From Bradyrhizobium sp. RP6 (GTDB lineage Bacteria; Pseudomonadota; Alphaproteobacteria; Rhizobiales; Xanthobacteraceae), in assembly GCF_003837805.1 (NCBI RefSeq), contig NZ_RQIT01000008.1:205250-269249 (forward strand): a stretch of 64,000 bases of DNA, given 5' to 3'. Shown here in pieces: positions 28,790-41,466 of this stretch. The notes beneath the pieces are model-generated. The model saw only the letters and a program-made list of their open reading frames with translations. It searched no databases and was not told the origin of the DNA. Position numbers and translations under genes: made by a program. The stretch's first letter is position 1. The number at the start of each line of letters is the position of its first letter.

Positions 28790-30034
28790 ATGGTAGTTGA
28801 GAATACCAAGCGATTGCACGTGATTACAAAACAACGGGTGATCACATCCGTAGTTTTACTAGCTCTTGCAGGCGCCGGTGCCTACGGCTTCCATTCTTCG
28901 GGGCCAAAGCAAAAAAAACACTCCGAGATTTCCAGCCAGTCGCGCAGAAATGCGCAGACCTTCACGCCCACGCCGTCCGAATGGGCGACGCTGACGATCG
29001 AGCCGGTCAAGGCCAAGAGCTTCCGAGCCGAGTATGTCACCGAGGGCAAGGTCGCGGTCGACGAGGACCGCTCGACGCCGGTATTCTCGCCCTATGCCGG
29101 CCGGGTCACCAAGCTGCTGGCCAAGCCGGGCGAGATGCTGAAGCAAGGTCAACCGCTGTTTACGATCGAGGCCGCCGACACCGTGCAGGCCCAGAACGAT
29201 TTCATCGCGGCGATGACCTCGCAGAACAAGGCGAAGTCTGCGCTCGAGCTTTCCGACATCCAGTTCAAGCGCGCCAAGGATCTCTATGAGGGCCATGCCA
29301 TTCCGCTGAAGGACTATCAGCAGGCGGAAGCAACTCAGGTCCAGGCGCAGAACGACATGCGCTCCTCGGTGACGGCGCTGGAAGCCGCGCGCAACAAGCT
29401 TCGCATCCTCGGCTTCACGGACGAGACCATCAAGGCGTTCCAGGACAAGGGCACGATCAATCGGGAGGTCACGATCTATTCGCCGATCTCCGGCACGGTC
29501 GTGCAGCGCAAGATCGGGCCCGGGCAGTACGTCAATTCCGGCGCCAGCGATCCGGTCTTCGTGATCGGCGATCTCTCCACGGTCTGGCTCACCGCCTTCG
29601 TGCGCGAGAGCGACGCAGCCGCGGTGTGCATCGGCCAGGACATCGCCGTCAACGTGATGGCGCTCCCAGGCCATCCGTTCACCGCCAGGATCAACTACGT
29701 CGCCGCTGCGATCGACCCCGGCACCCGCCGCCTTCTGGTTCGCGCGACCATCGACAACAAGGACGGCCTGCTGAAGCCGGAGATGTTCGCCAACGTCACG
29801 ATCTATTCGGCCGGCGACCGGGCCGCGCCGGCAGTGCCGAAGCAGGCGTTGATCTATGAAGCCGACAACGTCCGTATCTGGGTCGCGCGCGAGGACAAGT
29901 CGGTCGAGCTGCGTCAGATCAAGATCGGTCTCATCAACGGCAACCTCGTCGAGGTCACCAGCAATCTCAAGCCCGGCGAGCAGATTATCACCAAGGGCAG
30001 CCTGTTCATCGACCGTGCGGCCTCCGGCAGCTGA
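28790..30034 (+). CDS. RND efflux periplasmic adaptor (HlyD/CusB type)
   Basis: A 414-residue membrane-fusion protein. An N-terminal membrane anchor (VITSVVLLALAGAGAYGF) is followed by a barrel-sandwich segment (YAGRVTKLLAKPGEMLKQGQP), a coiled-coil hairpin (about 135-195) and the second lipoyl half (SPISGTVVQRKIGPGQYV). It bridges the inner membrane pump encoded 29 bases downstream to an outer-membrane channel. An in-frame ATG at 28745 could add 15 residues. The pump type suggests metal efflux. Confidence 0.88.
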   Translation: MVVENTKRLHVITKQRVITSVVLLALAGAGAYGFHSSGPKQKKHSEISSQSRRNAQTFTPTPSEWATLTIEPVKAKSFRAEYVTEGKVAVDEDRSTPVFSPYAGRVTKLLAKPGEMLKQGQPLFTIEAADTVQAQNDFIAAMTSQNKAKSALELSDIQFKRAKDLYEGHAIPLKDYQQAEATQVQAQNDMRSSVTALEAARNKLRILGFTDETIKAFQDKGTINREVTIYSPISGTVVQRKIGPGQYVNSGASDPVFVIGDLSTVWLTAFVRESDAAAVCIGQDIAVNVMALPGHPFTARINYVAAAIDPGTRRLLVRATIDNKDGLLKPEMFANVTIYSAGDRAAPAVPKQALIYEADNVRIWVAREDKSVELRQIKIGLINGNLVEVTSNLKPGEQIITKGSLFIDRAASGS

Positions 30035-30063
30035 TCGACGACCCCAAGAAGTTGAAGACCTGA

Positions 30064-33180
<3,117 letters not shown>

Positions 33181-33183
33181 CCG

Positions 33184-34095
33184 TCAGAACCCGTAGAGCC
33201 GCGCCGGATTGTCGACCAGGATCTTCTTGCGCACATCCGCCTCCGGCGCCCACACCGGAAGCTGGTTGAGCAGGCGGCCATCGTCGATTTGATAGAGAGG
33301 TGCGATGTCGGTGGGCTTGCGTCCCTCGACGCGGCTGGAATCCGGATGCGGCCAGTCGGAGCCCCAGACGATGCGGTCCGCATTGGCCGCGATCAGCGCG
33401 CGGGCATAGGGCACCATATCCTGATAGTCGGGTGCGAGCTTCGACGAGCGATAGGCGCCGGAGATCTTCACATAGGCCTTGCCGGACTTGACGAGGGCCA
33501 TCAGGTCGGAAAATCCCGGTTGCTCCAGCCCAAGTGGGGCCTCGAGCCCGCCGAAATGGTCGAACACGGCGGGCACGGGCGATGCCACCACGAGATCCTT
33601 GATCGCAGAGATCATCACCGGCGTGGTGTAGAGCTGCACATGCCAGCCGCGCGCCTTCACGCGCTCGACGGCTGTGGTGAAGCGGGCGCGGCCGATATTG
33701 GTGTCGTTGATGCCCCCAGTCGCCAGATTGATGCGGATGCCGCGGAAGCCTTCCGCCTGCATCGCATCGAGCTGCGCCTCGGTGGTCCTGTCGTCGATCA
33801 CGGCGACCCCGCGCGCGGTCGCACCACGCGCCTTCATGCCGAACAAGGTGGAGGAATTGTCGGTGCCGTAGACGCTCGGCGTCACGATCACCACGCGCTC
33901 GATATGCAGCGCCTTGTGCAGCGCCGCCATTTCTTCGGGGCTCGCCGGCTCCGGCGTATAGACGCGCCCCGCGAAGAACGGAAACCTCTGGGGATCGCCG
34001 TGAATGTGGGTGTGGCAGTCGCAGGCATGCGCCGGGACGTCGAAATTGATCGGCGTTGCGGGCTGCGCCGCACGGGCGCGGGCTTTGCTGGTCAT
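33184..34095 (-). CDS. Amidohydrolase, 2-pyrone-4,6-dicarboxylate hydrolase (LigI)-like
   Basis: A 303-residue TIM-barrel hydrolase. Key pieces are the HxH motif in DCHTHIHG near residue 25, DHFGG in the middle and WGSDWPHP toward the C-terminus. These match the LigI / PDC hydrolase branch, in which a lactone is opened in protocatechuate-derived metabolism. It is tail-to-tail with the RND pump gene, three bases apart. The substrate is inferred from the family only. Confidence 0.8.
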   Translation of the reverse strand: MTSKARARAAQPATPINFDVPAHACDCHTHIHGDPQRFPFFAGRVYTPEPASPEEMAALHKALHIERVVIVTPSVYGTDNSSTLFGMKARGATARGVAVIDDRTTEAQLDAMQAEGFRGIRINLATGGINDTNIGRARFTTAVERVKARGWHVQLYTTPVMISAIKDLVVASPVPAVFDHFGGLEAPLGLEQPGFSDLMALVKSGKAYVKISGAYRSSKLAPDYQDMVPYARALIAANADRIVWGSDWPHPDSSRVEGRKPTDIAPLYQIDDGRLLNQLPVWAPEADVRKKILVDNPARLYGF

Positions 34096-34336
34096 GCTAC
34101 TCCGGCGGCAAGGGAGGCGAGCAGGATGCTGCGTCGGCTGTGCATGGCTTCTCTCCCTGTTTCGTTCTTTGGAAATGCGGCTGGGACGGTATCAGATCAG
34201 CCGGGTCAGGTGCTGCGCTTGGCTGCATAGCTGCTCAACAAGGTTCGCAAGCGGACGCGAGTCGTCAACGTGCACGACCGGGCACCGTCAAAGACGGCGA
34301 GGGAGGCAGAGCGCTGGAGATGCCGCGCGCCGGCTG

Positions 34337-35767
34337 CTACTGTCCCGACGGCGTGCGCAGGCCGTGCCAGGCGTCGCGGACCTGGTGGTAATGAACCTCG
34401 GGCAGGTAGTCCGGCGTGTTCAGGTTCAGCGTCTTGACGTCGAGATGGCCGATGGCGCTGAGCAGCGTGTAGGAGGCGATCACGCGGTCGCGTTGCGCGC
34501 CGATGAGGCGGGCCTTGGCCTGGATCAGATCGGCTTGCGAGTTCAAGACGTCCACGGTCGTGCGCTGTCCGCCGGCCGCCTCGCGCTGCACGCCCTGCAG
34601 CGCGACGGTCGCCGCCTTCACCTCGGACTCCGAGGCCGAGACCGTGACCTTGGCACCTTCATTGGCAACCCATGCGCTGACCGCCGCCGTGCGCGCCTGG
34701 TTGCGAACCTGGTCGAGCACGAGCCGGCTCTGTGCCGTGATCTCCTTGGCCTGCCGGGTCTGCGCCGCGGCCTGACCGCCGTCGTAGATCGGCGCGGTGA
34801 CGTTGGCGACGATCGAGGCCTGGTCTTCGGCGAAGGTGCCTAGCGTCGGGTCGTTGTTGCGGCTCTTGCTTGCGCTGCCCTGGATGGTGGCGCTCGGCAG
34901 CAGCGTGCCCTCGGCGATGCGGATATTGGTGGAGGCGACATCGACGTCGAAACTTGCGGCCATCACCGCCGGATGCTGGCGGATCGCCATCGACATGGCG
35001 TCCTCGCGGCTCTTCGGCAGATAGCGGTCGACGGCCTCGGCCGGCCGAAGCTGCGACGGCGCATTGCCGACCACCTGCGCATAAATCGCCTGGCTGACGG
35101 CGAGCGCGATCTCGGCCGCGTTGAGATCGGCAAGGCCGCGGTTGAGGCGGGCCTCGGCCTGCGCGGTGTCGGTCGGCGTGACGTCGCCGGCGTTGAGGCG
35201 GCGCTGGGTGACCGACAATGTTTCGCGCAGGAAGGCGACGTTGGAGCGCTGTGCTTCCACCAACGACTGGTTGGCGAGCACGTTGGTGTAGGCGGTGACC
35301 GCATCGAGCAGGACGCCCTGGCCGACATTGCGCAGCGCTTCGCGACCCGACTGCACCTGAAGTTCCGCGGCCCGCACGCTGTTGGCGGTGCGGAAACCGT
35401 TGAACAGGGTCTGCGTCACGGTGACGCCGATGATCCAGGGTTTCAGGTTGGCGGTCTGGATGGTGTTGTCGGGCAACAGATTGCGCACCGATTGAAGGCC
35501 GGCGCTGAGGCTGGCCAGGATCTGCGGCCGATAGCCGGCAAGCGCCTGCGGCACGTTCTCGTCGGTCGCGCGCTGGCGCGCGCGCTCGGCATTGAGCTGC
35601 GGGTTGGTCTGGTAGGCCTTGGACAGCGCTTCCGGCAGGGCTTCGGCCCAGGCGGCGGAGGGCAGGGCGCACGAGAGCGCCAGCGTGGCCCATGTTGCAA
35701 ATGCGGGACCCACGCCCGATCGATGCCGCGTCACCCCGCGACCAGCTCTGGCGATACGCCCAATCAT
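34337..35767 (-). CDS. TolC family outer membrane channel protein
   Basis: A 476-residue outer-membrane efflux channel. A signal peptide (LALSCALPSAAWAEA) is followed by the typical TolC repeat helices (EALSKAYQTNPQLNAERARQRATDENV). TolC proteins form trimeric barrels with long periplasmic tunnels that dock onto RND or type I secretion systems. The chosen start (MIGRIARAGRG) gives a normal signal peptide; the frame is open 45 codons further upstream. It lies on the opposite strand to the RND operon, so pairing with that pump is plausible but unproven. Confidence 0.88.
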   Translation of the reverse strand: MIGRIARAGRGVTRHRSGVGPAFATWATLALSCALPSAAWAEALPEALSKAYQTNPQLNAERARQRATDENVPQALAGYRPQILASLSAGLQSVRNLLPDNTIQTANLKPWIIGVTVTQTLFNGFRTANSVRAAELQVQSGREALRNVGQGVLLDAVTAYTNVLANQSLVEAQRSNVAFLRETLSVTQRRLNAGDVTPTDTAQAEARLNRGLADLNAAEIALAVSQAIYAQVVGNAPSQLRPAEAVDRYLPKSREDAMSMAIRQHPAVMAASFDVDVASTNIRIAEGTLLPSATIQGSASKSRNNDPTLGTFAEDQASIVANVTAPIYDGGQAAAQTRQAKEITAQSRLVLDQVRNQARTAAVSAWVANEGAKVTVSASESEVKAATVALQGVQREAAGGQRTTVDVLNSQADLIQAKARLIGAQRDRVIASYTLLSAIGHLDVKTLNLNTPDYLPEVHYHQVRDAWHGLRTPSGQ

Positions 35768-35953
35768 ATGTTCCCGCAAAATTCCCGGCTGTCCGCCCCC
35801 GCCGACGGCGGTCGTCTTAACTGTTAAACCAGCCCAGGTCCCGCAGGCAAACTGCCGCGGGAAAAACCCCCATGAAATCCGTGCTTGTTGCAGCTCCGTC
35901 ACAGGGGGCCGCGGGAACGCGGCAGGGCCTTACACCTGCCTGACCGGTTTGCC

Positions 35954-36733
35954 TTACCGGTTTTTGTTCACCGGCTTGCGCTTCTCGATGAACGCAGCCA
36001 TGCCCTCAGAGCGATCCTCGAGCGCAAAGGTCGAGTGGAACAGGTTGCGCTCGACGCTCATGCCCTCGGCCAGCGTGGTCTCGAAGGCGCGGTTCACCGC
36101 TTCCTTGGCCATCGCGGCCGCAGGGCGCGACATCGCGGCGATCTTCTCGGCTGCCGCCATCACTTCGTCCATCAGCTTGTCAGCAGGTACGATGCGGCTG
36201 ACGAGGCCCGACCGTTCGGCTTCCTCCGCATCCATCATCCGGCCGGTGAGGCAGAGATCCATTGCCTTGGACTTGCCGATCGCGCGCGTCAGGCGCTGGG
36301 TGCCGCCGATGCCGGGAATGGTGCCCAGCGTGATCTCGGGCTGGCCGAACTTTGCGGTGTCGGCGGCGATGATGAAATCGCACATCATGGCGAGCTCGCA
36401 GCCGCCGCCGAGCGCGTAGCCGGCGACCGCGGCGATGGTCGGCTTGCGACAGCGCGCGATGCGGTCGCCGCCGATCGCGGCGAAATCCTCGGAGAACATG
36501 TCAATGAAGCCCTTGGGCTGCATCTCCTTGATGTCGGCGCCGGCGGCAAAGGCCTTCTCGTTACCGGTCACGACGATGCAGCCGACGGCGTCATCGGCCT
36601 CGAGATCGTCGACCGCCGCGGCAATCTCGCGGAAGACGCCGAAAGAGAGCGCGTTGAGCATCTTCGGCCGGTTCAGCTTGACGATGCCGACCGCGCCTTT
36701 GCTCTCGACGATGATGTGTTCGAACGTGCTCAT
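35954..36733 (-). CDS. Enoyl-CoA hydratase
   Basis: A 259-residue crotonase. The oxyanion-hole segments are AFAAGADIKEM and GYALGGGCELAMMCD, and the acidic residues are in FGQPEITLGTIPGIGGTQRL. Product length and motifs fit a true hydratase of beta-oxidation type rather than an isomerase. It is a single gene with 145 bases of non-coding sequence before the next gene's stop. Confidence 0.92.
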   Translation of the reverse strand: MSTFEHIIVESKGAVGIVKLNRPKMLNALSFGVFREIAAAVDDLEADDAVGCIVVTGNEKAFAAGADIKEMQPKGFIDMFSEDFAAIGGDRIARCRKPTIAAVAGYALGGGCELAMMCDFIIAADTAKFGQPEITLGTIPGIGGTQRLTRAIGKSKAMDLCLTGRMMDAEEAERSGLVSRIVPADKLMDEVMAAAEKIAAMSRPAAAMAKEAVNRAFETTLAEGMSVERNLFHSTFALEDRSEGMAAFIEKRKPVNKNR

Positions 36734-36878
36734 GCTCCACCCACGCTTTTGATTGAGCAGGCAATGTGCCCGCTGGCGCGGTGGGCTTCAAGAGGCTACC
36801 GGCCGCCGGAACGCGACGAGAGGCGCGTTCCGGACGGGGTCCATCAGCCGGTTACCCAGGCCGGAAATCGGCCGGCAA

Positions 36879-37553
36879 TCACGCCATGAACATCCGGGCG
36901 GCGGACGCCAGCGTCAGCAGCGTGCCGACGCCGATGAAGATCTTGCCGATCAGCGAGCTCTGGTCCCAGGCCGAGCTCTGCTGGCTGCTTGCCATCACCG
37001 GCGCGGGCCGCGGCTGCGCCTCGGTTGCGGCAATCACCGCCTTCTGCGCCGGCGGGCTCTCCTGTTGCACGGCGCGATCGATATCGTTGAGCTGATCGGG
37101 CGCGACGACCTGGCTTTCGGGGGGCGCGACGTTGGTATTGTCGGCTGCAGCGTGAACATTATCGTTGGCGCGGTTCGTCATCGCGGAGGCGGCAGCCGCA
37201 GTTGGCGTATCGGTGGCGAGCTGCGCGTTGGCATTGGCGACCTCCGGCGGCATCTGGCTCGACGTCGGCACCTCACTGCCTGTCTTGTTGTCGTTCCTGT
37301 TCTCGTTCCTGGCCTCGTCCGTCCTTGTCGCGGCGCCCTTCCCGGCGGACTTGTCGTCGGATTTCTGCGCCGTCTTGCTGCTGCCGGTGCGGCGCGAGTC
37401 ATGGCGCCGGTGCTTGGCCGTGTCGGCCTGCTTCTCCGCGCTGTCCGATTTATTGCCTGCGGCCGAACTCGGCTCCGCCTGTGCAAAGCCCCCGAACAGC
37501 AGGAAAAGCCCGGCCGAGACAATCAGGGCCGCGCGTGCGCTGGCTTTCATCAT
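36879..37553 (-). CDS. Exported low-complexity protein with C-terminal membrane helix
   Basis: A 224-residue protein. The start at 37553 is preceded by GGGGAG; a signal peptide follows (ARAALIVSAGLFLLFGGFAQAE). The middle (about 25-190) is rich in Ser, Asp, Lys, Asn and Ala with no predicted fold, and the last 25 residues form one membrane helix (IGKIFIGVGTLLTLASAARM). No family recognised. It is divergent from ecfF, 290 bases away, and may be under shared control. Confidence 0.7.
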   Translation of the reverse strand: MMKASARAALIVSAGLFLLFGGFAQAEPSSAAGNKSDSAEKQADTAKHRRHDSRRTGSSKTAQKSDDKSAGKGAATRTDEARNENRNDNKTGSEVPTSSQMPPEVANANAQLATDTPTAAAASAMTNRANDNVHAAADNTNVAPPESQVVAPDQLNDIDRAVQQESPPAQKAVIAATEAQPRPAPVMASSQQSSAWDQSSLIGKIFIGVGTLLTLASAARMFMA

Positions 37554-37766
37554 GTTGACGATCTCCCCAATTCCGCCCGTCCCGGCAACCAACAGAGACC
37601 CTGGGGCGTGACGACAGCGGGGCAGAAAATGGGAATCTTCGGGTTAGACCCGGCAAAAACGGGGCAAACCGCCCCTCGCGGCCGGGCGCACGATGCGGAA
37701 CGCGCCGATCGGTGTTATGAGCCGCCCCAGAGATGTTAATGGCCGCATCGGTCGCGAGGCCCCGGC

Positions 37767-37788
37767 TAGATCACGAATTCGTGATCTA
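37767..37788. promoter_or_regulatory. 22-bp perfect palindrome upstream of ecfF
   Basis: The half-site TAGATCACGAA is followed directly by its exact inverted copy TTCGTGATCTA. It lies 56 bases upstream of the preferred ecfF start and about 214 bases from the divergent gene. A dimeric regulator could bind it. A weak GTAAC / CGAA pair at 37800-37824 is a possible ECF promoter just downstream. Confidence 0.5.
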
Positions 37789-37843
37789 TTCGACGCCGCG
37801 TAACAAATTGAAAGAGCGGCCGAATTGCTTGGTGAGGGCGCGC

Positions 37844-38389
37844 GTGCGCGGACGTGAGGACGAATGGACCGGCCTGATGCGGTCGGCCATGGCTGGCGAT
37901 GACGCAGCGTATCATCGCTTGTTGAAGGCAATCACGCCGGTGCTGCGCGCTGCCGCGAGGCGCGGGTTGGCGCGGGCAGGTCAGCCTCCCGACCAGGCCG
38001 AGGATATCGTGCAGGAGATTCTGTTGGCGGTGCATCTGAAGCGGCACACCTGGGACAGCGAAGCCCCCTTCGCGCCCTGGCTGTTTGCGATCGGCCGCAA
38101 CAAGCTGATCGACACGCTCCGCCGGCGCGGCAAGCGCGTGTTCGTCAACATCGACGACTTCGCCGAGGCGCTGCCGGGCGAGGTGCCGCAGGAGACCGCG
38201 TCAGCCGGCGAGGTCGCCGCCCAACTGGGCACGCTGCCGCAGCGTCAGCGCGACGTGCTGCAATCGATCGCGGTCGAGGCGGCCTCGATCAAGGATACGG
38301 CGGCAAAGTTATCGATGAGCGAGGGTGCGGTGCGGGTCGCGCTGCATCGCGGACTTGCCGCGCTGACGGCCAAACTGCGGGACCATTAG
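37844..38389 (+). CDS. ecfF: ECF sigma factor EcfF
   Basis: A 181-residue sigma factor that with OsrA controls a response to reactive oxygen and related stress. Region 2 reads QAEDIVQEILLAVH and region 4 IKDTAAKLSMSEGAVRVAL. The open frame begins at 37733, but its first 37 codons read through the palindrome, so I take the GTG at 37844, with GAGG six bases upstream; GTG 37832 is an alternative. The partner gene begins two bases after the stop. The name follows the matching arrangement in B. japonicum. Confidence 0.82.
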   Translation: MRGREDEWTGLMRSAMAGDDAAYHRLLKAITPVLRAAARRGLARAGQPPDQAEDIVQEILLAVHLKRHTWDSEAPFAPWLFAIGRNKLIDTLRRRGKRVFVNIDDFAEALPGEVPQETASAGEVAAQLGTLPQRQRDVLQSIAVEAASIKDTAAKLSMSEGAVRVALHRGLAALTAKLRDH

Positions 38390-38391
38390 TC

Positions 38392-39030
38392 ATGGACACC
38401 GATCAACTCATTCGCTCGCTCGCAGCCGACAACGCGAACCGCGCTCCACGCGTCGGCGCCGTGCTGACCATGGCGCTGCTGGTGGCCGCGCCGTTTTCGA
38501 TCCTGTTTTTTGCGACATTCCTCGGCGTGCGCGCCGACGTGATGAGCGCGATGCACAACCCGTTCTTCGACATGAAGTTCGCGGTGACGCTGTCGCTCGC
38601 AATTCCCGCGATCATCATCAGCCTGCATTTGTCGCGTCCCGAAGCCCTGCTGCGCGGCTGGGCCTGGCTGCTGCTGCTGCCGGTCGGGCTGCTGGCGGTT
38701 GCGATCGGCAGCGAGGCGATGATGGCCCCGGCCATGCCGATGACGATGCGCTTGATGGGCAGGAACTCCAGGGTGTGCCTGGTCGCGATCCCTGCGATGT
38801 CGCTGCCGCTGCTTGCGGGGGCGCTGTTCGGCCTGCGCCACGGCGCGCCGTCAAGCCCCGCGCTCGCCGGCGCGCTCGCCGGGCTGGTGTCGGCCGGCCT
38901 CGCCGCGACCCTCTATGCCTCGCACTGCACCGACGACTCGCCCCTGTTCGTCGCGACCTGGTACACGCTCGCGACCGCGCTGGTGACTGCGATCGGCGCG
39001 CTGGTGGGATCGAAGGTCCTGCGCTATTAG
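38392..39030 (+). CDS. osrA: DUF1109/NrsF-family membrane anti-sigma factor OsrA
   Basis: A 212-residue polytopic protein with about six hydrophobic helices and only two cysteines, C129 (NSRVCLVA) and C179 (ASHCTDD). NrsF-type anti-sigma factors hold a cognate sigma factor and release it when such cysteines are oxidised or bind metal. I recall the B. japonicum OsrA cysteines having the same numbers, which supports both the name and the chosen start. The gene follows ecfF by two bases. Confidence 0.85.
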   Translation: MDTDQLIRSLAADNANRAPRVGAVLTMALLVAAPFSILFFATFLGVRADVMSAMHNPFFDMKFAVTLSLAIPAIIISLHLSRPEALLRGWAWLLLLPVGLLAVAIGSEAMMAPAMPMTMRLMGRNSRVCLVAIPAMSLPLLAGALFGLRHGAPSSPALAGALAGLVSAGLAATLYASHCTDDSPLFVATWYTLATALVTAIGALVGSKVLRY

Positions 39031-39132
39031 AGAATGATCCGGAAAAGTGTGCAGCGGTTTTCCGAAAAGATCATGCTCAAACGACAACCTGAAGCGCGAT
39101 GACGATTCATCCTGGTCTCATCGCATTTTAGC
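39031..39132. repeat. Bradyrhizobium-type intergenic repeat
   Basis: Opens with ATGATCCGGAAAA and later TTTTCCGAAAAGATCAT, an imperfect inverted pair, followed by GCGATGACGATTCATC and TCTCATCGC blocks. This pattern is common between Bradyrhizobium genes. It separates convergent osrA and the DUF2336 gene and may serve as a terminator. Confidence 0.65.
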
Positions 39133-39141
39133 GTGCCGGCT

Positions 39142-40245
39142 TCACGCCACCGGCGTCGCGCCCAGCTGCATGCGGTGGAAGCGTAGCACCTGCTGCGCAG
39201 TGGATGGACGCAGCGCCTCATAGGTGTCGCGCAGCGTCAGAATGTCGGTCTGCGACCCGCCAGATAGCTTCTCGCGCATGGCGATGATGGCCCGCACGCT
39301 CGACCATTGCATGCCGGCGACCTTGGCGAGGATCATCACGCCCTCGGTGCGGCTCTCGATCATCATGGTTTCGGCGGTCTCGACCGCGACGCCCGCGAGT
39401 GCAGCCAGCCCCGCATTGGTTTCGTCGAACTTGCCCTGCTCGGCGAAGGTGGTGACCTGGAGCTCGTTGAGGCGGCCGTCGTCGTGCAGCGATTTCACCA
39501 GCGCGCGGGCCATCTCGGTCTGCTTCGTCATGGCGGCAGCGCGAGCCCGTTGGGCCGCTTGCTGGACTACGCTCGACACTTCGTCAGCAAGCTCGGGATG
39601 CGCGGCCGCAAGCTTCCTGCGCACGCTCAAGGATGCCTTGGCGACCAGCCTCAAATAGTGATGGCGCGGCAGGTCGGACCGCAGGCCGATGCAGCTGGCG
39701 AGGTCGTCGTCGCGTTCGGCGCGGATGACGAGCTCGGTGAGACTTCCCTCGGAAAGCCGCGCGCCCGGATTGCTGACGGTCGATTGCACCACGTCCTCAT
39801 TGCCCCGCATCACCAGCACGTCGGTCAGCGCTTCCGACAGTATCCGCCGCAGCGAGATCGCCTTGAGATGCGCCTGGCCCCTGGTGTGCGCGATCTCGAT
39901 CAGCGTCGCCTCGTCCAGCCGTTCCGATTTCGACAGCACCGGGCCGGAGACCTCGATGACCTCGTCGAGTGCGAGCGTGCGGATGATTTTCGGCGGCGCA
40001 GCCGCGATCGGTGCGAGGCGTTCGGCGAGCAGCGCCCTGGCCGACGTCTCGATCTGCCCGATCAGGCACTGGAACACGTCGTCGAACACGCGGATGTGGT
40101 CGTCGGAATAGTCCACTGCGTTGCCCGCGAAGAGATCGGTGACACGGCGCAGCGTCTCGACCCGGCGCGCAACGGTGCCGTGCGAGAGGGCGGCCTGCAA
40201 TTCCTCGAGCAGGTTTTCGGATGGTCTTGCGGATTTGGATCTCAT
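39142..40245 (-). CDS. DUF2336 domain protein
   Basis: A 367-residue soluble helical protein of the DUF2336 family, which is largely confined to alphaproteobacteria. The sequence is a string of amphipathic helices (for example LVAKASLSVRRKLAAAHPEL), suggesting a repeat-based scaffold. No catalytic motif is visible. It is 63 bases downstream of the diguanylate cyclase gene on the same strand, so the two may be co-transcribed. Its function is unknown. Confidence 0.8.
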   Translation of the reverse strand: MRSKSARPSENLLEELQAALSHGTVARRVETLRRVTDLFAGNAVDYSDDHIRVFDDVFQCLIGQIETSARALLAERLAPIAAAPPKIIRTLALDEVIEVSGPVLSKSERLDEATLIEIAHTRGQAHLKAISLRRILSEALTDVLVMRGNEDVVQSTVSNPGARLSEGSLTELVIRAERDDDLASCIGLRSDLPRHHYLRLVAKASLSVRRKLAAAHPELADEVSSVVQQAAQRARAAAMTKQTEMARALVKSLHDDGRLNELQVTTFAEQGKFDETNAGLAALAGVAVETAETMMIESRTEGVMILAKVAGMQWSSVRAIIAMREKLSGGSQTDILTLRDTYEALRPSTAQQVLRFHRMQLGATPVA

Positions 40246-40308
40246 TGCCCTGTCCTGGAGCGTTCGGCCCGGCTACGGCTTCTGTCGCAGCGGGAGAAAA
40301 TGGATTGG

Positions 40309-41466
40309 TCAGCTCGTTACAATAGAATTGCGCCCTTGCGCCTTGGCGGAATAAAGCGCGCGATCGGCACGCGCGAGAAAGGTGTCTGCAGTATCAATGT
40401 CGCGCAGCGTCGCGACGCCCGCGGAAATGGTCACCCGCATGCCCGGAGAGAATGCACTCCAGTCGAGATCGGCAACGATGCCGCGCAAGCGCTCGAGCAT
40501 ACGGTGCGCGACGTCGCCCGACGTGTCCGGCAGCAGCAGCAGGAATTCCTCACCGCCGTAGCGGCCGAAACTGTCGGCCGGGCGGAGGTTGGCGAAAATA
40601 GTGATCGCGAAGGTCCGCAGCACCTCGTCGCCGATGGGATGGCCGTGGGCGTCGTTGATGCGCTTGAACCAGTCGATATCGATCAGCGCGATCGCGCAAG
40701 GCGTGGATGCCTGACGCGACTTCTCGATCTCGGCATCTAGAAGCCGCATGATGCAGCCGCGGTTATAGGCGCCGGTGAGTTCGTCGAGCTCGGCCAGTTC
40801 CTCGATACGCCGATACGCGGCCTTCAGTTCGATGCTGCGCCGGTACAGGATCTTGCGCAAGGTGGCGCCGAACAGGCCGAGGAAGGCGCACTGGCCGATC
40901 ACCAGCACGAAGCAGAGCATCGAGGCGGCTCGCTGCAGCCGGGTCGTGACCGGCAGTCCGATCGGCAGATCCGAGCCCAGGAAAACCGTGGCGAGCCCGC
41001 AGGTGGCAAGGCCCCAGGTGAGCATCGCCTGGCTCGACGTCATACGGAGCGTGCCGAAGGCGAAGATCAGGAACAACACTGCGAGAAACGCGACCCCGAC
41101 CGTGGGCACCGCGAGCAGGAACACCAGCTGCAGCGCCATGTGGGCCGAGATCTGATAGACGGTGAGGTAATGATCCTCGAACCGGTCGCCGAAACCGGCT
41201 TCGGACAGCACCGTGAACGTCCCGATGATCAGGAGGCCGCCGACCCAGAACAGCGACGGAACTCCCATGGAGATCGTGCCGTCATAAGCGTAGAGCAGCA
41301 GGACCGAGGCTCCCAGCGAGTAGCTCGCGACCTGGCCGACATACATCTGGCGGCGCTGCCGGGTCCGGCGTGCCCTGACTTCTGAAGCGGCCGTCTCGGG
41401 CGCGAGGACGAGTTCCGCGACCTCTGCGGCATTCCTCTCGGGAAAGGACGTCGCGGCCGTGCTCAT
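40309..41466 (-). CDS. Membrane diguanylate cyclase (GGDEF)
   Basis: A 385-residue protein with about six N-terminal membrane helices (residues 45-210), a short coiled-coil linker (SIELKAAYRRIEELAELDEL) and a GGDEF domain. The active-site motif is GGEEF at 304-308, and a RxxD inhibitory site is present as RPAD at 295-298, so it should make cyclic di-GMP with product feedback. No EAL domain follows. Confidence 0.92.
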   Translation of the reverse strand: MSTAATSFPERNAAEVAELVLAPETAASEVRARRTRQRRQMYVGQVASYSLGASVLLLYAYDGTISMGVPSLFWVGGLLIIGTFTVLSEAGFGDRFEDHYLTVYQISAHMALQLVFLLAVPTVGVAFLAVLFLIFAFGTLRMTSSQAMLTWGLATCGLATVFLGSDLPIGLPVTTRLQRAASMLCFVLVIGQCAFLGLFGATLRKILYRRSIELKAAYRRIEELAELDELTGAYNRGCIMRLLDAEIEKSRQASTPCAIALIDIDWFKRINDAHGHPIGDEVLRTFAITIFANLRPADSFGRYGGEEFLLLLPDTSGDVAHRMLERLRGIVADLDWSAFSPGMRVTISAGVATLRDIDTADTFLARADRALYSAKAQGRNSIVTS

